Below, one piece after another: positions 46,101 to 60,051 of a stretch of DNA of 64,000 nucleotides. The notes beneath the pieces are model-generated. The model made no database searches, was not told the DNA's origin, and saw nothing but the letters and a program-made list of their open reading frames with translations. Each line of letters starts with the position of its first letter. Positions within the stretch are counted from its first letter, which is position 1. This stretch comes from Pseudopithomyces maydicus (Eukaryota; Ascomycota; Dothideomycetes; Pleosporales; Didymosphaeriaceae). Made by a program: the position numbers and the translations under genes. Where the stretch lies: NCBI GenBank assembly GCA_026873275.1, contig JANTUC010000009.1:1674001-1738000 (forward strand), given 5' to 3'.

Positions 46101-48839
46101 AAGACTTTTTAGAAACTTAAAGATACTTTTCTAAAAGTCCTAATTTTTACTTATTTTAAGCTAAATAGATATATTAGGCTTAAAACTAATATTTTAGGCA
46201 GGGCAATTAATATTATTTATAATTAATTAGTACTAAAGGAAGGCTTAAAGGGCAAATAGAGACTAATTAATTTCTTTTTAAGGAAATTAGATGCCACTTA
46301 GTATAATTATAATATATATAACTAAGAATTCTTAGCTATAGTTAAAAGTATAAAGTATTAGAGATATTATTTTTAAGGTCTTTATTTTAAACTTTTAACT
46401 AACTACTATAACCTCTAATAATTTATAGAGACGAAAACGTTAAACTTATATTATATTAGGTTATATCTAGTACTATTAGAGTATAACTTCGTTATAAAAT
46501 ATTAAATGGGGGATATAAACCCAGCAGATAAGTTATTAAAATATTTAAATTATATAAAGGAGATTAGAACCCCTAAATAAAAGAGTTATAAGGCTTTTAT
46601 AAAGCCCTTAATAAAGCTCTTATTTAGAAGGGATAAGAGCCTAGTAGTTTTAATAATTACTATTTATTTAGGATAGGGAAGGGTAGACCAGAATCTTTAA
46701 AAGATTATAAAATCTTTTAAGAAGAAGGATTTTAGATCCTTAAGTTAAAATAGGATCTTTAAGGATTAAAAAGGCTTAGATATCTAAAAAATAAATATAT
46801 TAAATAAGGAGTCTAATAATCTAGCATAAAATAAACTAAATAATTAAAATCTAATTATTATAGAGCCGAAAGGCAGATTGCAGAAATAGAATAAACTAAG
46901 TAATATTTTTATAAAATTAAGATAGCTAAAGTAGCTAGACTTAATAGAAAAAAGGATTATTATAATTAAAAAGTATTATAATAGGCCTCTTACTAGTCAT
47001 TTTAGCGTAACTAAAATATTAAAGTAAGTAAAAAGATATTATTACTAGGTAGGTATATTAAAGGATATATTTAATTATATCTATAATTATCTGCGCTGTC
47101 AGAGGGCGAACTTAAAGAAGTATAAATTATATAAGTTATTATATTCTTTACTGGTTCTAGACTGACCCTAGTAGTATATTATAATAGACTTTATTATAGA
47201 TTTATTTCTAAGCATATTTACTGGGGTTATCTTTAATATAATTCTTATAATTATAAATTGTTTCTCTAAAATAGCATATTATATACTAGCTAGAATAAAT
47301 TAGAATAGAAATAATCTAGCTAAGATCTAAATTAAGGAAGTAATCTAGTTATATAGTAATCTAGAAATAATCCTATTAGATAAAAGACCTATAATATAGG
47401 TAAAGCACTAGGAAACCTTCTATTACTATTTAAACTTAAGAAGGGTCCTTATATTAGCTTTTTACTTATAGATTAATAGGTAGACGGAATAATAAAATTA
47501 AACCCTAAAATAGTATTTATAGATCTTTTATAGCCTAGAATAAAATAATTAGATTGTTTAGATATTATTAATTAAATATATATATAACGATAGTAAATAT
47601 ACCTCTATAGGGTATATACTATACTAAGTTTATTATAAATATAACCCCTAGGAGCTAAACTGGCTAGGATAGAGTTTAGGAGATAAAGAAAGTTTTAAAG
47701 GGTTTTAAATTATAAAAAAACTTCTTAAAATTTACTTAGAGGCGGTAAAGAAGCTAAAACTTATATAAAAGTATTAGAAAGAGGTTATAGATAAGAAAAA
47801 ACTACCTCTAATTTTAAAGGTAAGTAATAAAGTGTTTATTAGTAATAAATATATAAAAAGTACTAGATTAAGTAAAAAGTTAGATTAGAAGTTTCTTAGA
47901 CTTAAAAAGGTAGTATAGTGTATTAGAAATCTACTAATAATTTATAAAATTAAGTTATTTAAGCTAAGCAGTGCTTATCCTATATTTTACCCCTTATTAT
48001 TAAAATTATATACGATTTAGGGCACTCTATATCTATAAAAGCTAATTATTAATATTTTGCGCTAATTAGATAATAATATATTTAAAATTAAGTATATAGT
48101 AGATAGACGTAAGAATAAGAATAGTTAGTAGAAGTACTTAATTAAGTAGAAAGATTATAGTAAAGATAAAAACTTCTAGAAAATAGGAAGTACTATTAGT
48201 GCTAATATATTATAAGAATTTTAGAAAAGGTTTAAGATTAAGCCTAGAAGGTCTATAATTTTTATAATATATATAAAGAGAGGTCGTGGACGACTTCCTA
48301 AAAAGGGGGAATAGGAATAGTAATTTAGGTATAAATTATACTAATTTAGTATAAAATAGTAGTAAAGTAAATAAATAAGAGAATATAAGAAATTTATAAA
48401 CCTTTTTATTTTTAAAAACCCCTATATATCTCTTATAAAGGAGTTTAGTAGTAGGGTAGCCTAAAGGGTAGGGTATTTTAATAAGTATAAACTTATAAAA
48501 GTTAATTATTTTTAAAGGGATAAGTTATATCTCTTATATACTAAAGATTATAAAAGAATTATATTATATATATAGGAGTTAGTAAAGAAGAAATTAGTTT
48601 ATATTAGTAGAAAAAGCTACTATCTAGAGTAAATAAGAAGAATTCTCTTTTAAACACTATTTATAAAGATTATAATAGTTATATTAATCTACTAAGCCTT
48701 ATAACCGCTATTTTAGGTGCTTATAGAAGCTAGAAAGGCACTAAATATACTAAAAGGTACTAAAGGATACTACTAGGCACTAAAAGGAAACTAATTTAGG
48801 GCTAGATATAATTATTAGAGAATAATTCCTTTTACTATT

Positions 48840-50450
48840 TTTTACTATCTAAAGTGGAGTAGATTCCGTTCTTAATACGCTTATAAGTACTATAATAAGT
48901 ATTAAATTGCGTAATCTTATCACTCTTAAAATCCTACTAAGAATTATTAATAAAAGTAAATATTTAAAAAGTTTTAATAGTTAAGAGATTCTTCTTCCTC
49001 CTAATAGAGTAGTTAAAGACTTTTAGGCTAAATTCCTTAAATTTAGCGGCTATAGTAGCTACTTAAGTAATAATAAAATTTATAATAGTCTTTTTAGCCT
49101 TTAAATACTTCTATTTAAGCTTATAGCTAATTAAAACGACCGCCCTAAGCTAACTAGCTAATTATTAGTATAATTAGTACTAAATTATACTAGATAAGGC
49201 TAAATAGAGAATACTTATTAAAATTAAGTCCTTAAAGGGGCTAATAATATTATTATTATTCTTTTTATACTTAGTAGTCTTACGCTTATAAGTAAAGGCC
49301 TTATTTAAGTAATTATATCTCTAAAGAAGGACTCTAGACTTAAAGGTATATTTATTAAAATTAAAAGCGCTATTATAGGCGTGGTAAAGGTTAAAGTACT
49401 CTTAATTAATTCTAGAAAGCCGTTTAGTGCTAAAATATATTAAAAGGGTTAGTTTAAATACTTATAAGAAAATTTTTATTATAATCTGGCTAGCGAGGTG
49501 CATAATTATATTTATATTTTTATAGTACTTCTGCTTCTAGTTCTTCTTTATAAAACTCTTATTTAAATTTAAAGGGTAGGTTAGGGTAATATTATAGTAG
49601 ATTTAATTATCCTTTAGGGGTAGTTTAGGCTTAATAAATTATAGGTTCTTAATTCGCTTCTTATATACAACTATATTTTTATTAAATATTAATAGGTAGG
49701 TTTTATAGTTATAATAGGCCTCCTTAAGCGCTTTCTTTATATTAGTTATTAAAATAAAGTTAACGTAGTTCTTTAATATTATAAGTCAGGTTTATAGCTT
49801 ATACGGGATCTATAAGGCGCTATTAGTATTATATTAGACCTAAAGGTGCTAGATAGCGCCAAATATTAATACTATAGATAAAAAAGGGAACTTATTATAA
49901 AGTAAGACTTATTAGCTTTTAGATAGTATAAGCACTATCTAAATTTCTAACTCTTATACTTAGATATGTTCTACTTATTATTATTAATATTAAAAATATA
50001 TATATCTTTCTTATTCTTTAGTCCTAATTAATAATATCGCGAAAGGCAGGTTATATAAGGAAAAATAGTCTAAGCCCTATATTTTTTAGTTAATTAAATA
50101 TAATAAGTGTTTAAGATAGTAAGCTTAAAAGATATAATATTAATTATTATTAACTAGTGCTAAAAGGTGCTAGATAGATTTAAGTATTATTAGAAAAGGA
50201 TAGAAGTTTAAAGAATAGATAAAAAGTCTAGAAGATATAATTAATATTTAAAAAAGAATTTATTAATTAAAGAAAACCTTATTAAATACCTATTTAGTAT
50301 AGTTAATGCTAGATTTTAGATAAAAGTGCTAAAAAGTGCCAGATTTCCTTCTTTTTCTACTAAAAGGAATAAGAATAATAGGTACTTACTTCTAATTTAA
50401 GAAGATTTTTAGAGTAGGGAGAAAGAAACTTAAGGGAAGAGGATAATATA
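48840..50450 (-). pseudogene. Antisense coding remnant inside the family-A retrotransposon
   Basis: Read on the minus strand, one frame stays coding-like for roughly 300 codons between about 49,860 and 48,840 and apparently further upstream. It is interrupted only by TAA/TAG codons, which are what RIP makes of CAA/CAG. Readable stretches include KKALKEAYYNYKTYLLIFNK near 49,740, YYNITLTYPLNLNKSFIKKN near 49,590 and NKAFTYKRKTTKYKKNNNN near 49,300. It is Lys/Asn/Tyr/Ile-rich, partly a RIP effect. No family is recognised. Its position between pol and the 3' LTR, antisense to pol, resembles the extra open frames some plant and fungal Gypsy elements carry. Confidence 0.5.
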
Positions 50451-50767
50451 AATAGTTACTAGTAATTAGTTAGCGCTAAGATTAACTAGCATTATTTTAA
50501 ATTAGTTTAATAGCTACCTAAAGAGTAAAATAATAAGAGAATAGAGCAATTTACGCAGAATTCTGGGGAAATTTAAAAATTATTAAAAGTATAGTTTTAG
50601 AAGTGTCTAGACTAGATAAGTCTATCTAATATATATTATAGGAGGTAAAGGTATATTCTAGCGTATAAGGTACCTATATAGTATAAAAGAGGAGTTATAA
50701 TTTATTAAATTACCTCCTTAGACTTTTTTAACTAATTTAGGACGAGATTAGGCCTTAAAGGGGGTAA

Positions 50768-50984
50768 TATTAGAATATTAATAGTAAGGTACCTCTCTGG
50801 CACGACTTAGTATATAACAATATAATTAGGCCCTATTACGAGATAATAGGTAGTTATTAGTTATTACTAGCTATAAAGGCTAGAGAGTTAATAGATTTAA
50901 TCTAATAGCAATTTATTTCTTTTATAATTATATAGTTATTCCTTACTAGTACTTATTCACATTGCTCGTAACCGAAACCTGACA
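50768..50984 (+). repeat. Right LTR of nested family-A element
   Basis: 217 bp ending CCGAAACCTGACA, the least altered end seen in the family, immediately followed by the GTAGC target duplication. Confidence 0.88.
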
Positions 50985-53900
50985 GTAGCTAAATATACTA
51001 TAAAGTTTAAATACTATATTATATAAACCTAATAGAACGATAATTCCCTACGCAAAATATATAAATAAAATTTTAAGAAATTTATATATAAAGAATTTCT
51101 ACATAGCGGAGCTGCGATTAATATAATATAAAAACTTTATAATAAAATTATTAGGATTAATGCAGAATAGCATAAATTATACTAAGAATATAAAAATTAT
51201 AAAAAATTTTAATCTATATATAGTAAGTTAAGCGGACAAACTAGTTACTGTATAATTATTATTAAATAATAGGTTATAAACGACCCCTATAGCTACCAGC
51301 TAATAGAACTAAATAATATAATAATAAAAAAGGAGGAGAAGAAAACTAAAATATATAATAAAGTCTCTAGAAATATTAATAGACTAAATAGACTTAAGCG
51401 CGCCTTTAATAAACCTTAAAAAGAGATCCTATTTAATTAAAAAAATAATACACTTATTTTAATTATAATAAATTAAGTTATATTATTAGGAATTGCAGAT
51501 CTAAGAATAAAATTATTAAATAATTAAATATAATTACTATTACTAATAATTAGGATAATAAAGATAAATGGGTTATTATAGATAATATAAGTAATATAGA
51601 CCTAAATAAATACTTAGACTTAGATAATTTACGACTTTATAAGGATTTATATAAAAAACCTATTAATAACTTTAAATTTATATAAGCGCGAGCACCTACG
51701 CCATATTCTTAAATTAAACTAATTAATATTATAGAGTACCTTAATAAACTTACGTAAATAAAATCTTTAAAAAAGAATTTTAACTATAGGATATAAATCT
51801 TCCTAAAGGATTAATTTTATACTTAGATAATTAGCGACTTAAGTATATTAGTAAAATTAATATTAAATAGGGATAAGAAAGGTACTAATAATAGTTAAAA
51901 TAAAAAGTCTATAAAAATAAAAAAGAAACCTATAAACCGGATTATATACTAGACTACTAAAATCCTAAATATATATATATATTAACTAGAAATTATATAA
52001 CTATAACTAGTATACTATCTACTATAGGGCTAAAAAAGAATATTAGTTCCCCTTTAAATAGCTTTGCTACTAATAGGAATAGTTTAATTACTTAATTAAT
52101 AATTATAATATATATCTCTAGAATAAGTAAACTTAATAATATTTTTTAAGATACCTTAAAGGAGAAAATATAATAATAATCCTTATTATTAATAGTATAT
52201 ACACTTAAGAACATTAGTAAATATACTTATATAAGAATTACTAAAAGTATATAAGAACTAAAGCTATATTTAGATTTAATAAAAATAAATAGCTTAATAT
52301 AATAGAGGCAAGTAAACCCTTTAAATATAAATAAGTAGGTAAGAAAGGCAAGTAGTCTTTTTTAAATTAATATATAGACTTAGTAGAGCTATAATAGAAC
52401 TAAATATATTAATAATTAATTAGGTATTACTTATTAAGCTACTAGTAACGCTTAATAAAGGAATATAAATTAAGGCTTTACTAAATTTAAAAGCTTAAGG
52501 AAACTTTATTTTAAAAAAGACTATTTAAAGAGCTAGACTTAAAGAATAATTTAAGGAAACCCCTTTAATTATTTATATTATAAATAGACGCCGATTACCA
52601 GAACAATTAAATATATAACTTAAAATTATAATAACACTTAAGATCTATAAGCACTAAGAAAAGATTATCTTAAATATTTTAAATATAAGTTAGTATAACT
52701 TAATTCTAGGTATCCCTTAGCTACGAAAGTATAACCTATAAATATATTAGAGAAGGGAGGAGCTTTTAATAAGAAATTATAAATATATATTATAATTAGA
52801 ATTTATATATTATATAACGCTAATAGCGGATAAGAGTATAATTAATAATTTAAATTTATAATAGAAAATTAATAAACTAGAATTATCCTTAGTAGACACT
52901 GGCAGGTATTACTAAATTAAAAAGTATAAGAAGGAGAAATATATAACTTATAATATTTTTAATAAATATAAAGAATAGAGTTATTTATTTTAGGAAGAGG
53001 AAGGAAAAGTAAATTTATTTAAATACTAATTTTAGAATTATATAATTAACCTAAAAGAAGGGAAAATACTACTCTTTAGACTACTTTATAGTAAGTTAAA
53101 AAAAGAACTCTAGTAGAAAAAGGACTTTATTAAGAAGAACCTTAATAAAGAATATATATAAGAATTAAAGTTACCTACAGTAAGTCTATTTATATTTATA
53201 CTTAAAAAAATAAAGAATTATAATTATATATTAATTATTAAGCACTTAATAATATCACGATTAAAAATAGATACTTATTACTAAATATTTTAGAATTATA
53301 AGATAAATTCTTAAGAGTTAAGATATTTATAGCTATAGACTTAAAAGATAGATACTACCTTATTAGAATAAAAGAAGGTAAAGAATAGAAGATAGTATTT
53401 AAATTATAATATAGTCTATTTAAATATATAGTTATACCATTTAGACTAACTAACGCACCAGCGATATTTTAAAAATTAATTAATAATATATTTAGGAACT
53501 ACCTTAATATCTTTATAGTTACCTACTTAAATAACATCCTTATATACTTAGAAAATAAAAGAGAATATATAAAATATATTAAAATTATATTAGAAGCTTT
53601 ATAAAAAGCCTATCTAAAAATTAAACTAGAAAAATATAAATTCTATATTATAAAATTAGAGTTCCTAGGATATATTATTAATATAAAAGACTTTAGTATA
53701 AGCCTAGATAAGATTAAAACTATATAAGTATAATTAACCCTAAAAATTATAAAAGATATATAAGAGTTCCTAGGATTTTACAAATTTAATAGATAATTTA
53801 TTAAGGATTATTCTAAAATTACTATACCCTTAATAATACTAACTAAAAAGAATATAGCATTCAAATAGATAGAATAATATAATTAAGCTTTTAAATAATT

Positions 53901-56352
53901 AGTATAAGTAAGTATTAGTGCACTAGTCCTAGTTACTTTTAAAAGTAACAAACTACTATATATAAAAACTAATATAAGCGACTTGGCTATTAGAGTATAT
54001 ATAAAATAAAAAAGAGATAGATAATAATACTCTATTATTTACTACTCTTATAAGTTTATTAATATAGAAACACGTTATAATATCTATAATAAAGAATTAT
54101 ATATAATTATTAAAGCACTTAAGTACTAGAGGATCTATACCTATAGATACTTAAAACTTATAATTTTTATAAATTATAAAAACCTATTATAATTTATAAT
54201 AATAAAAGAATTAACGCCACAATAAGCGTAATAGTTAGAAGCCCTTAAATAGTATAAATTTAAAATTCTATATATACTAGAAAAAGAGAATAAATAAGTA
54301 AATACTTTTAATAAAAGAAAAGATCTCGCAAGAGATAAAGTTAAAATATATTTAATAATTCTTAAGGAAAACGAAGATAGATTGCTAAGACCTATAATAA
54401 AACTTAACTAGCTAATAATAGTTACTAAGAATATACTAAAGGAATAGTAAGAGGAGGTTATATAATAATATTATAATAATCCTCTTTACAGATATCTAGG
54501 AATTAGTAAAATAATAAAACTAATCTAATAGAATTATAATTTTAAAGAAATTAAGAAAGTTATAATTAACTATATTAAAAAGTGTGCAGACTGTTAAAGG
54601 AATAAGTATATAATATATTTAAAATATAAAGAAATATAAGCTATTAAAATACCTATAGTACTATAGGAAGACATTACTATAAATTTTATTACTAAACTAC
54701 TAAGATCTACGGATCTAGCTATAAAAGTTAAGTATAATATAATATTAGTTATTATAGATAAATTTATAAAGTACGCTAAGATAATACCCTATAAGAAGGA
54801 ATATATTATAGACTAGCTAGACTATCTTATACTTAATAGATTTATAAGACACTATAGTATACTAAGAATAATTATTAGCGATAGAGATAAGCTCTTTATA
54901 TTAAATTATTAAATAATATTTATAGCACTTATTAGAATAAAATAAAAGCTATTAACAGCCTATTATCTATAAATAAATAAATAAATAAAATATACTAACT
55001 AGATTATAGAAATATACCTACGTATCTACTATAATAAAAGAAAAGATAATTAGGTTTTATTACTACCCTTAGCATAAATAGTATATAATAATAAAAAATT
55101 AGTAATAACTGGAATTATACTATACTATATAAATTATAAAAAATATCTACATCTCTTTAATCAAGTTTTACTAATAGTTATTAATATAGTAGAAGTAGAG
55201 AAAACTATAGAAATTATAAAATAAATATATAAAGAATTATAAGAGAACCTTAAAAAGTCTTAATAATAAATAATCTCCTATATTAATAAGAAACGAAAAA
55301 CAGCACCTTAGCTAAAAAAGGGGATAAAATATATCTATTTATAAAAAATCTTTGCACGTAGAAGAAGAAATATAAGAAATTAAATTATATTAAGGTTAGA
55401 CTATTTTTTATTTCTAAATAGATATTGCTAGTAAACTATAAGTTAGAACTACTACTAGATATAAAGATATACCTAGTATTTCATATATTATTATTAAAAC
55501 TAATAAACCTAGAAACGCTAGTTTAAACTACCTTCTATTACTAAGCTAAGAAAGAAAATAAGTTTAAAGTAGAATATATTTTAGATATATAATATAACTT
55601 AGAGTAAGGAAATAATAAGTACTTTATTAAATAGAAAGGATATCTTAGCAGTAAAAATATATAAGAGCTAAAAAAGAACCTAAGTAACTATTAATAAAAA
55701 TTAAAGGAATATTATAATAGGATAATACTATTACTATAAAGAAGGGTATAAAAATATATTTAGGTACTTAAAAAAGGAACTAAAATTAATAAGAAATTAT
55801 CTAATAGGTTTAAGGTCGCCTATATTATAGGCGAGTAACCTATTAAGGCATCTACTATAAAATAAGCTAATAATATTATATTTACTATTTTATTTTCCGC
55901 CTCTATATTTATAATAAAATATAAGATCTTTTTATAAGCATACTTTTTAGCTTAAGCTAATATTTTTTTATCTTTTAATAATTAGGTAATAATTAATATT
56001 AACTTCTTTTTATCCTTTTTAATCTTCTTTTTATACTCTTTACGAGTCTTGTTAAGAGATGTCCACAATATATTAATATAAAAATAACTCTAGTAAATAT
56101 ATTTAGTATATTTTAAATTTAAGTCTAATATAATATAATACTTATAGTTTTTAGCGTTACAGTTAAAATAAGGAGATTCTATAATAATATCGGCTTAAAG
56201 GATTTTATTATAAAGATAAAACTTATAAATAGTGGATTTAGCAGGTATATTAACCTATATACTTAAGTATATACTATAAGGTAGATACTTATATAAGACG
56301 AGTAAATATAATTATATAATTTAGGGACAAATTAGTTAAAGAGAGGGGATAA

Positions 56353-56851
56353 TATTATAATCTAAATTTTAGTATAAAGTTACTGCATTTTATACCTATT
56401 AGCAGCTTACTATAGGGTTAATAATTTTTATAATTATATATTATGCTGTATAACCGTGCCGCAATTATATAATTATATAAGTACTCTATAATAAGCACTT
56501 TATATTTATACTTAATACTTTACTACTTAGTAAAGAGCGCTTAATAAGAAGTGCTTAATAGAGAGTATTTAATAAAGAGTAATTTTTAGAAACTGCTTAC
56601 TAGCGAGTAGGGCTAGTATATAGTATATAAAAATTTAAAGTATTAACTTTAATATTTATATTTAACCTGTTTATTAATCTATTGTTTAGATTTACTTAGG
56701 CCCCCTTATTAATTTAGTATTATATATAATACTAATATTAACTACCCTATTAACCTACTTACGCAGTTAATAACCTTTCTCCCTTTATAAGTTACTTCTG
56801 CCTGAGAACTAATCTTAACCTCTAAGACTAGCTACCCTCGTAGTCTTAATA
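56353..56851 (+). repeat. Right LTR of family-B element
   Basis: About 499 bp, TATTATAATCTAAA to AGTCTTAATA, followed by the AAATA target duplication and the resumption of the family-A host. Confidence 0.85.
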
Positions 56852-59536
56852 AAATATTAATAAGGGGATATTAAAACTCTATTTAATAAAAAGAAAATAA
56901 CTTCTTTAAAATATTTAATATTATTAATACTGTCTTTATATCCTCTAATATAAAAGTAATCATATAAGTACTAAGCGAAGGACTGAAGGGATTATAATTA
57001 TTAAAAAGAGAATTATAATCTATATTTTTAATTTTTTAGATTCTACTTTATCACTAAGTAATTAAAAGTTAATTATATTCTAAAGTTTATTAGTAAAATA
57101 TTAAGAACTATTTAAAGGATTAAAGTATAGTCTAAGAAGGTATAAAACCCCTTATAAAAAAAATTTAAATTAAGTTATAATTAAAAATGCTAAGAGCCCT
57201 TAAAGTACTAAAAAAATATTAATAATTAGTATATAATTAGTTAAAATATTATTATTAAAAAGCTAAATAGATGCTTTTAGAGTTATTAACTTATATATAA
57301 GATTATTAAGAAGAATTAAGTATTATAAATAGTAAATAGTAAAAGCTAAACTATATTAGGTATCTATACCCTTTAATTTAATAGAAACTCTAAATAGTTT
57401 TAATAAATTTTAAAATTATAGTAGCTAATATTAAATTACAGACTTTTATTATCTATTAAATAGAAAATTTAACTAAAGGCTTTTACTTATAATTAGAGTT
57501 TATAACTAAAGGATAAAAGATTTTTTAATTATAAATAAAGCTTAGGGGATAGGAAAATTTTTAAAAAAGATTTAAAAAGTAAGCTAAGTAAAGTAAGGAT
57601 TTTAAAAGGATTAATTTAGTACTATTTAATAATAGTATAGATATTAATTTTATTAAGTATTATAATTATAATAAGCTAAGACACCTTTAATATAATTATT
57701 TAATACTAGTAAAGTTGCCAGAATTTAGTTAAAAGAACTTAAATAAGGCTTTAAATAAAAATTTATTATTAGGAAAAAGTAAAAAATAAAAAATATAATA
57801 ATAGCCCTCACTGCTTATATTAATTTAGTTATAAATTATTTTAATAAGGACCCTTAGACTTTAGTTAAAAGAACTTTATTCAAATAATTATATAATTAAT
57901 TTAAAGGGATACTAATTTTACTAGTAAAAGTAAGTTAATTAAATAAAACTATTAATATCTTAATAGATACTGCTTTAGTATTTAATTTAGTTATTACTTA
58001 ACTTATTTTAAAGTTAGAAGGAACTATTTAACCTCTTAATAAATTATTAATAAAAGTAGTAAATAAATTAGAGCTAAAAATTTATAGAATAATAATTTTA
58101 AAAGTTAATTTTAAAGACTTAAAAGAATACTATATTTTAAAGGAGATATCTTTTATAATTATAAATATTATCGAATATAAAATATTCTTAGGGCTACTAT
58201 AATTAAATAAAAATAATTTTATAATTAATATTGCAAGCTAAAAGTTATTATTTAAAAATTAGATAAAATTAAAAGCTCTACTTAAGGGTATTATAAAGCT
58301 TAAAAATATAAAAGACTTTAATTATATCTTTAAAGATCTATAAGCGGATATTTATATATACTTAATAAATAAAATTAAAAAGCTTAGCCTAGTAAGCGTA
58401 ATTAGATATAAAGTATTTTAAATACTTCTAATTTATAAGGAATATGCCAATATAATTTTTATAAAAGACTATAAAGTTTTAGCTCTATACTTAGTAAATA
58501 ATTTAAAAATTTAATTAAAAGAAAAAACTAATTTTTTATTTTCTCCTCTATATAATCTCTTAGTGGTAGAGTTAGACACTTTAAGAAAGTATATTAAAAA
58601 ATACTTATTTAGAGACTAAATTAAATATTTAAAATTATTAGTAAGAGCCCCGATCCTCTTTATAAAAAAAAGAATAATAGTTTATATTTATATATAAATT
58701 ATAGAGGATTAAATAAAATTATTATTAAAAATAAAGGACCTTTACCTTTAATTATAGAGTTATTAAACTAATTTAAGTAAGTTAAGGTTTTTATAAAACT
58801 AGACCTAAAGAATATATATTATAGGGTTTATATTATAGAAGGAGATAAGTAGAAAACTACTTTTTATATAAAACATAATTATTTTAAATATATAATAATA
58901 TCTTTTAGTTTAATAAATGCCCTAGCGTAGTTTTAGAATATAATTATTTAAATTCTAATAGGTTTACTAGATATTAATTATGTTATTTACTTAAATAATA
59001 TCCTAATTTTTTTAAATAATAAAAAGATTTATATAGAGTATATTAAAATAGTTTTATATAGGCTGCGGGAGGCGAAGCTATATATTAATAAAAAAAGTAT
59101 AAATAGTATATTAAGTTTATTAAGTATTTTAATTTTATTATAACGCTAGAAGGAGTATAAATAGATTTAAAGTATTTTAAAGTAGTAAAAATTTAGCTAA
59201 AACTAACCTATATATAAAATATTAGAATATTTATTAGGTTTATAAACTATTATTAATAGTTTATTAAGTATTTTTTAAAATTACTTTATTATTAATTATT
59301 TTAACTTAGAAAGCGCTAAATAGTGTCTATTAAGAATTAGCTATAGGAAGGGAGGAAAGTATATAATTAAATATTAAAAAAAAGCTATAGAGACTTTTTA
59401 AAAGCTTAAAAATATTTTTTTAAAAGTTTTAATTCTTATTTATTTTAAGCTAAATAGATATATAAAATTTAAAATCAATATATTAAGTAGGATAATTAGT
59501 GCTATTTATAACTAATTAGTATTAAAGGAAGACTTA

Positions 59537-60051
59537 TATTACGGCCACTGCGCCGCAATAGAGACAGGAAGATCCTAATTAAAATAAAGTTAACTAATAG
59601 AATCTAATAAAGTGTACTAGGCCAGATAACTCTAATATAGATAAGGAATACTAGGAGTATAACTTAGAAGTAAAGTATAATATAAATATATAAGAATTAC
59701 GTAACTAAGGCTCTATAAACCTAATAAAATAGAACTTATAGAGTTAGGCTCTATAGCTCTATAACTTTATAAAGTATAAAATTATAGAGCCTATAGAGCT
59801 AGTTTATATTTATAAATATATAATAATAACTATTTATCTTAGATAGTTCTTATTATTAATTTTTAATTTAGTCCTACTGTCCCTTGCTTCTACAGTAAAG
59901 ATTACTATTAAGTATTTAGTAATAATAACCTTATTATATTAATTAATATTTAACCTATATAACTTATACCTACCTGTCCACTCCTTTTAACTTACTATAC
60001 CCTAACGCGCACACCCTCAGTCCACAGGACTATAAAGTGTGCCCCGTGATA
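59537..60051. repeat. Solo LTR (TGTTACGG...CCGTGACA type)
   Basis: 515 bp inserted in the family-A host RNase H/integrase region, flanked by ACTTA (59,532-59,536 and 60,052-60,056). The ends TATTACGG and CCGTGATA are inverted matches once RIP changes are allowed for. No internal coding region remains, so it is a solo LTR left by recombination. It is noticeably less AT-rich at both ends than its surroundings. Confidence 0.75.

Larger units (their letters stand above)
42965..50984 (+). mobile_element. Full-length RIP-degraded Ty3/Gypsy element (family A, nested copy)
   Basis: An 8,020-bp element flanked by the 5-bp duplication GTAGC (42,960-42,964 and 50,985-50,989), inside family B. The two LTRs are 217 bp each, with TGTCA...TGACA ends and an AAAGGGGG purine tract before the right LTR. 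Gag-like sequence lies at about 43,570-44,420, with a zinc-knuckle remnant (Cys-Tyr-Asn-Tyr-Asn-Lys) near 44,366. Reverse transcriptase and RNase H follow at about 45,390-46,500, with Tyr-Leu-Asn-Asn at 45,692, and integrase at about 46,960-47,950. About 2.4 kb between the integrase end and the right LTR is not needed for a Gypsy element and holds an antisense coding remnant. Elements of its type move by reverse transcription; this copy is dead. Confidence 0.9.
42067..56851 (+). mobile_element. RIP-degraded chromodomain Ty3/Gypsy element (family B)
   Basis: Inserted in the family-A host with a 5-bp duplication AAATA (42,062-42,066 and 56,852-56,856). LTRs are 42,067-42,564 and 56,353-56,851, about 498 bp each, with an AGAGAGGGGAT purine tract before the right one. 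It is interrupted by 42,965-50,984; its own length without that is about 6.76 kb. Protein remnants in order: reverse transcriptase/RNase H at about 53,220-54,350 with Tyr-Leu-Asn-Asn at 53,524, integrase at about 54,580-55,300, and a chromodomain-like end at about 55,562-55,710 (KYFIK-stop-KGY). The latter marks it as a chromovirus-type element, a clade that targets heterochromatin. All frames are broken by RIP. Confidence 0.85.
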
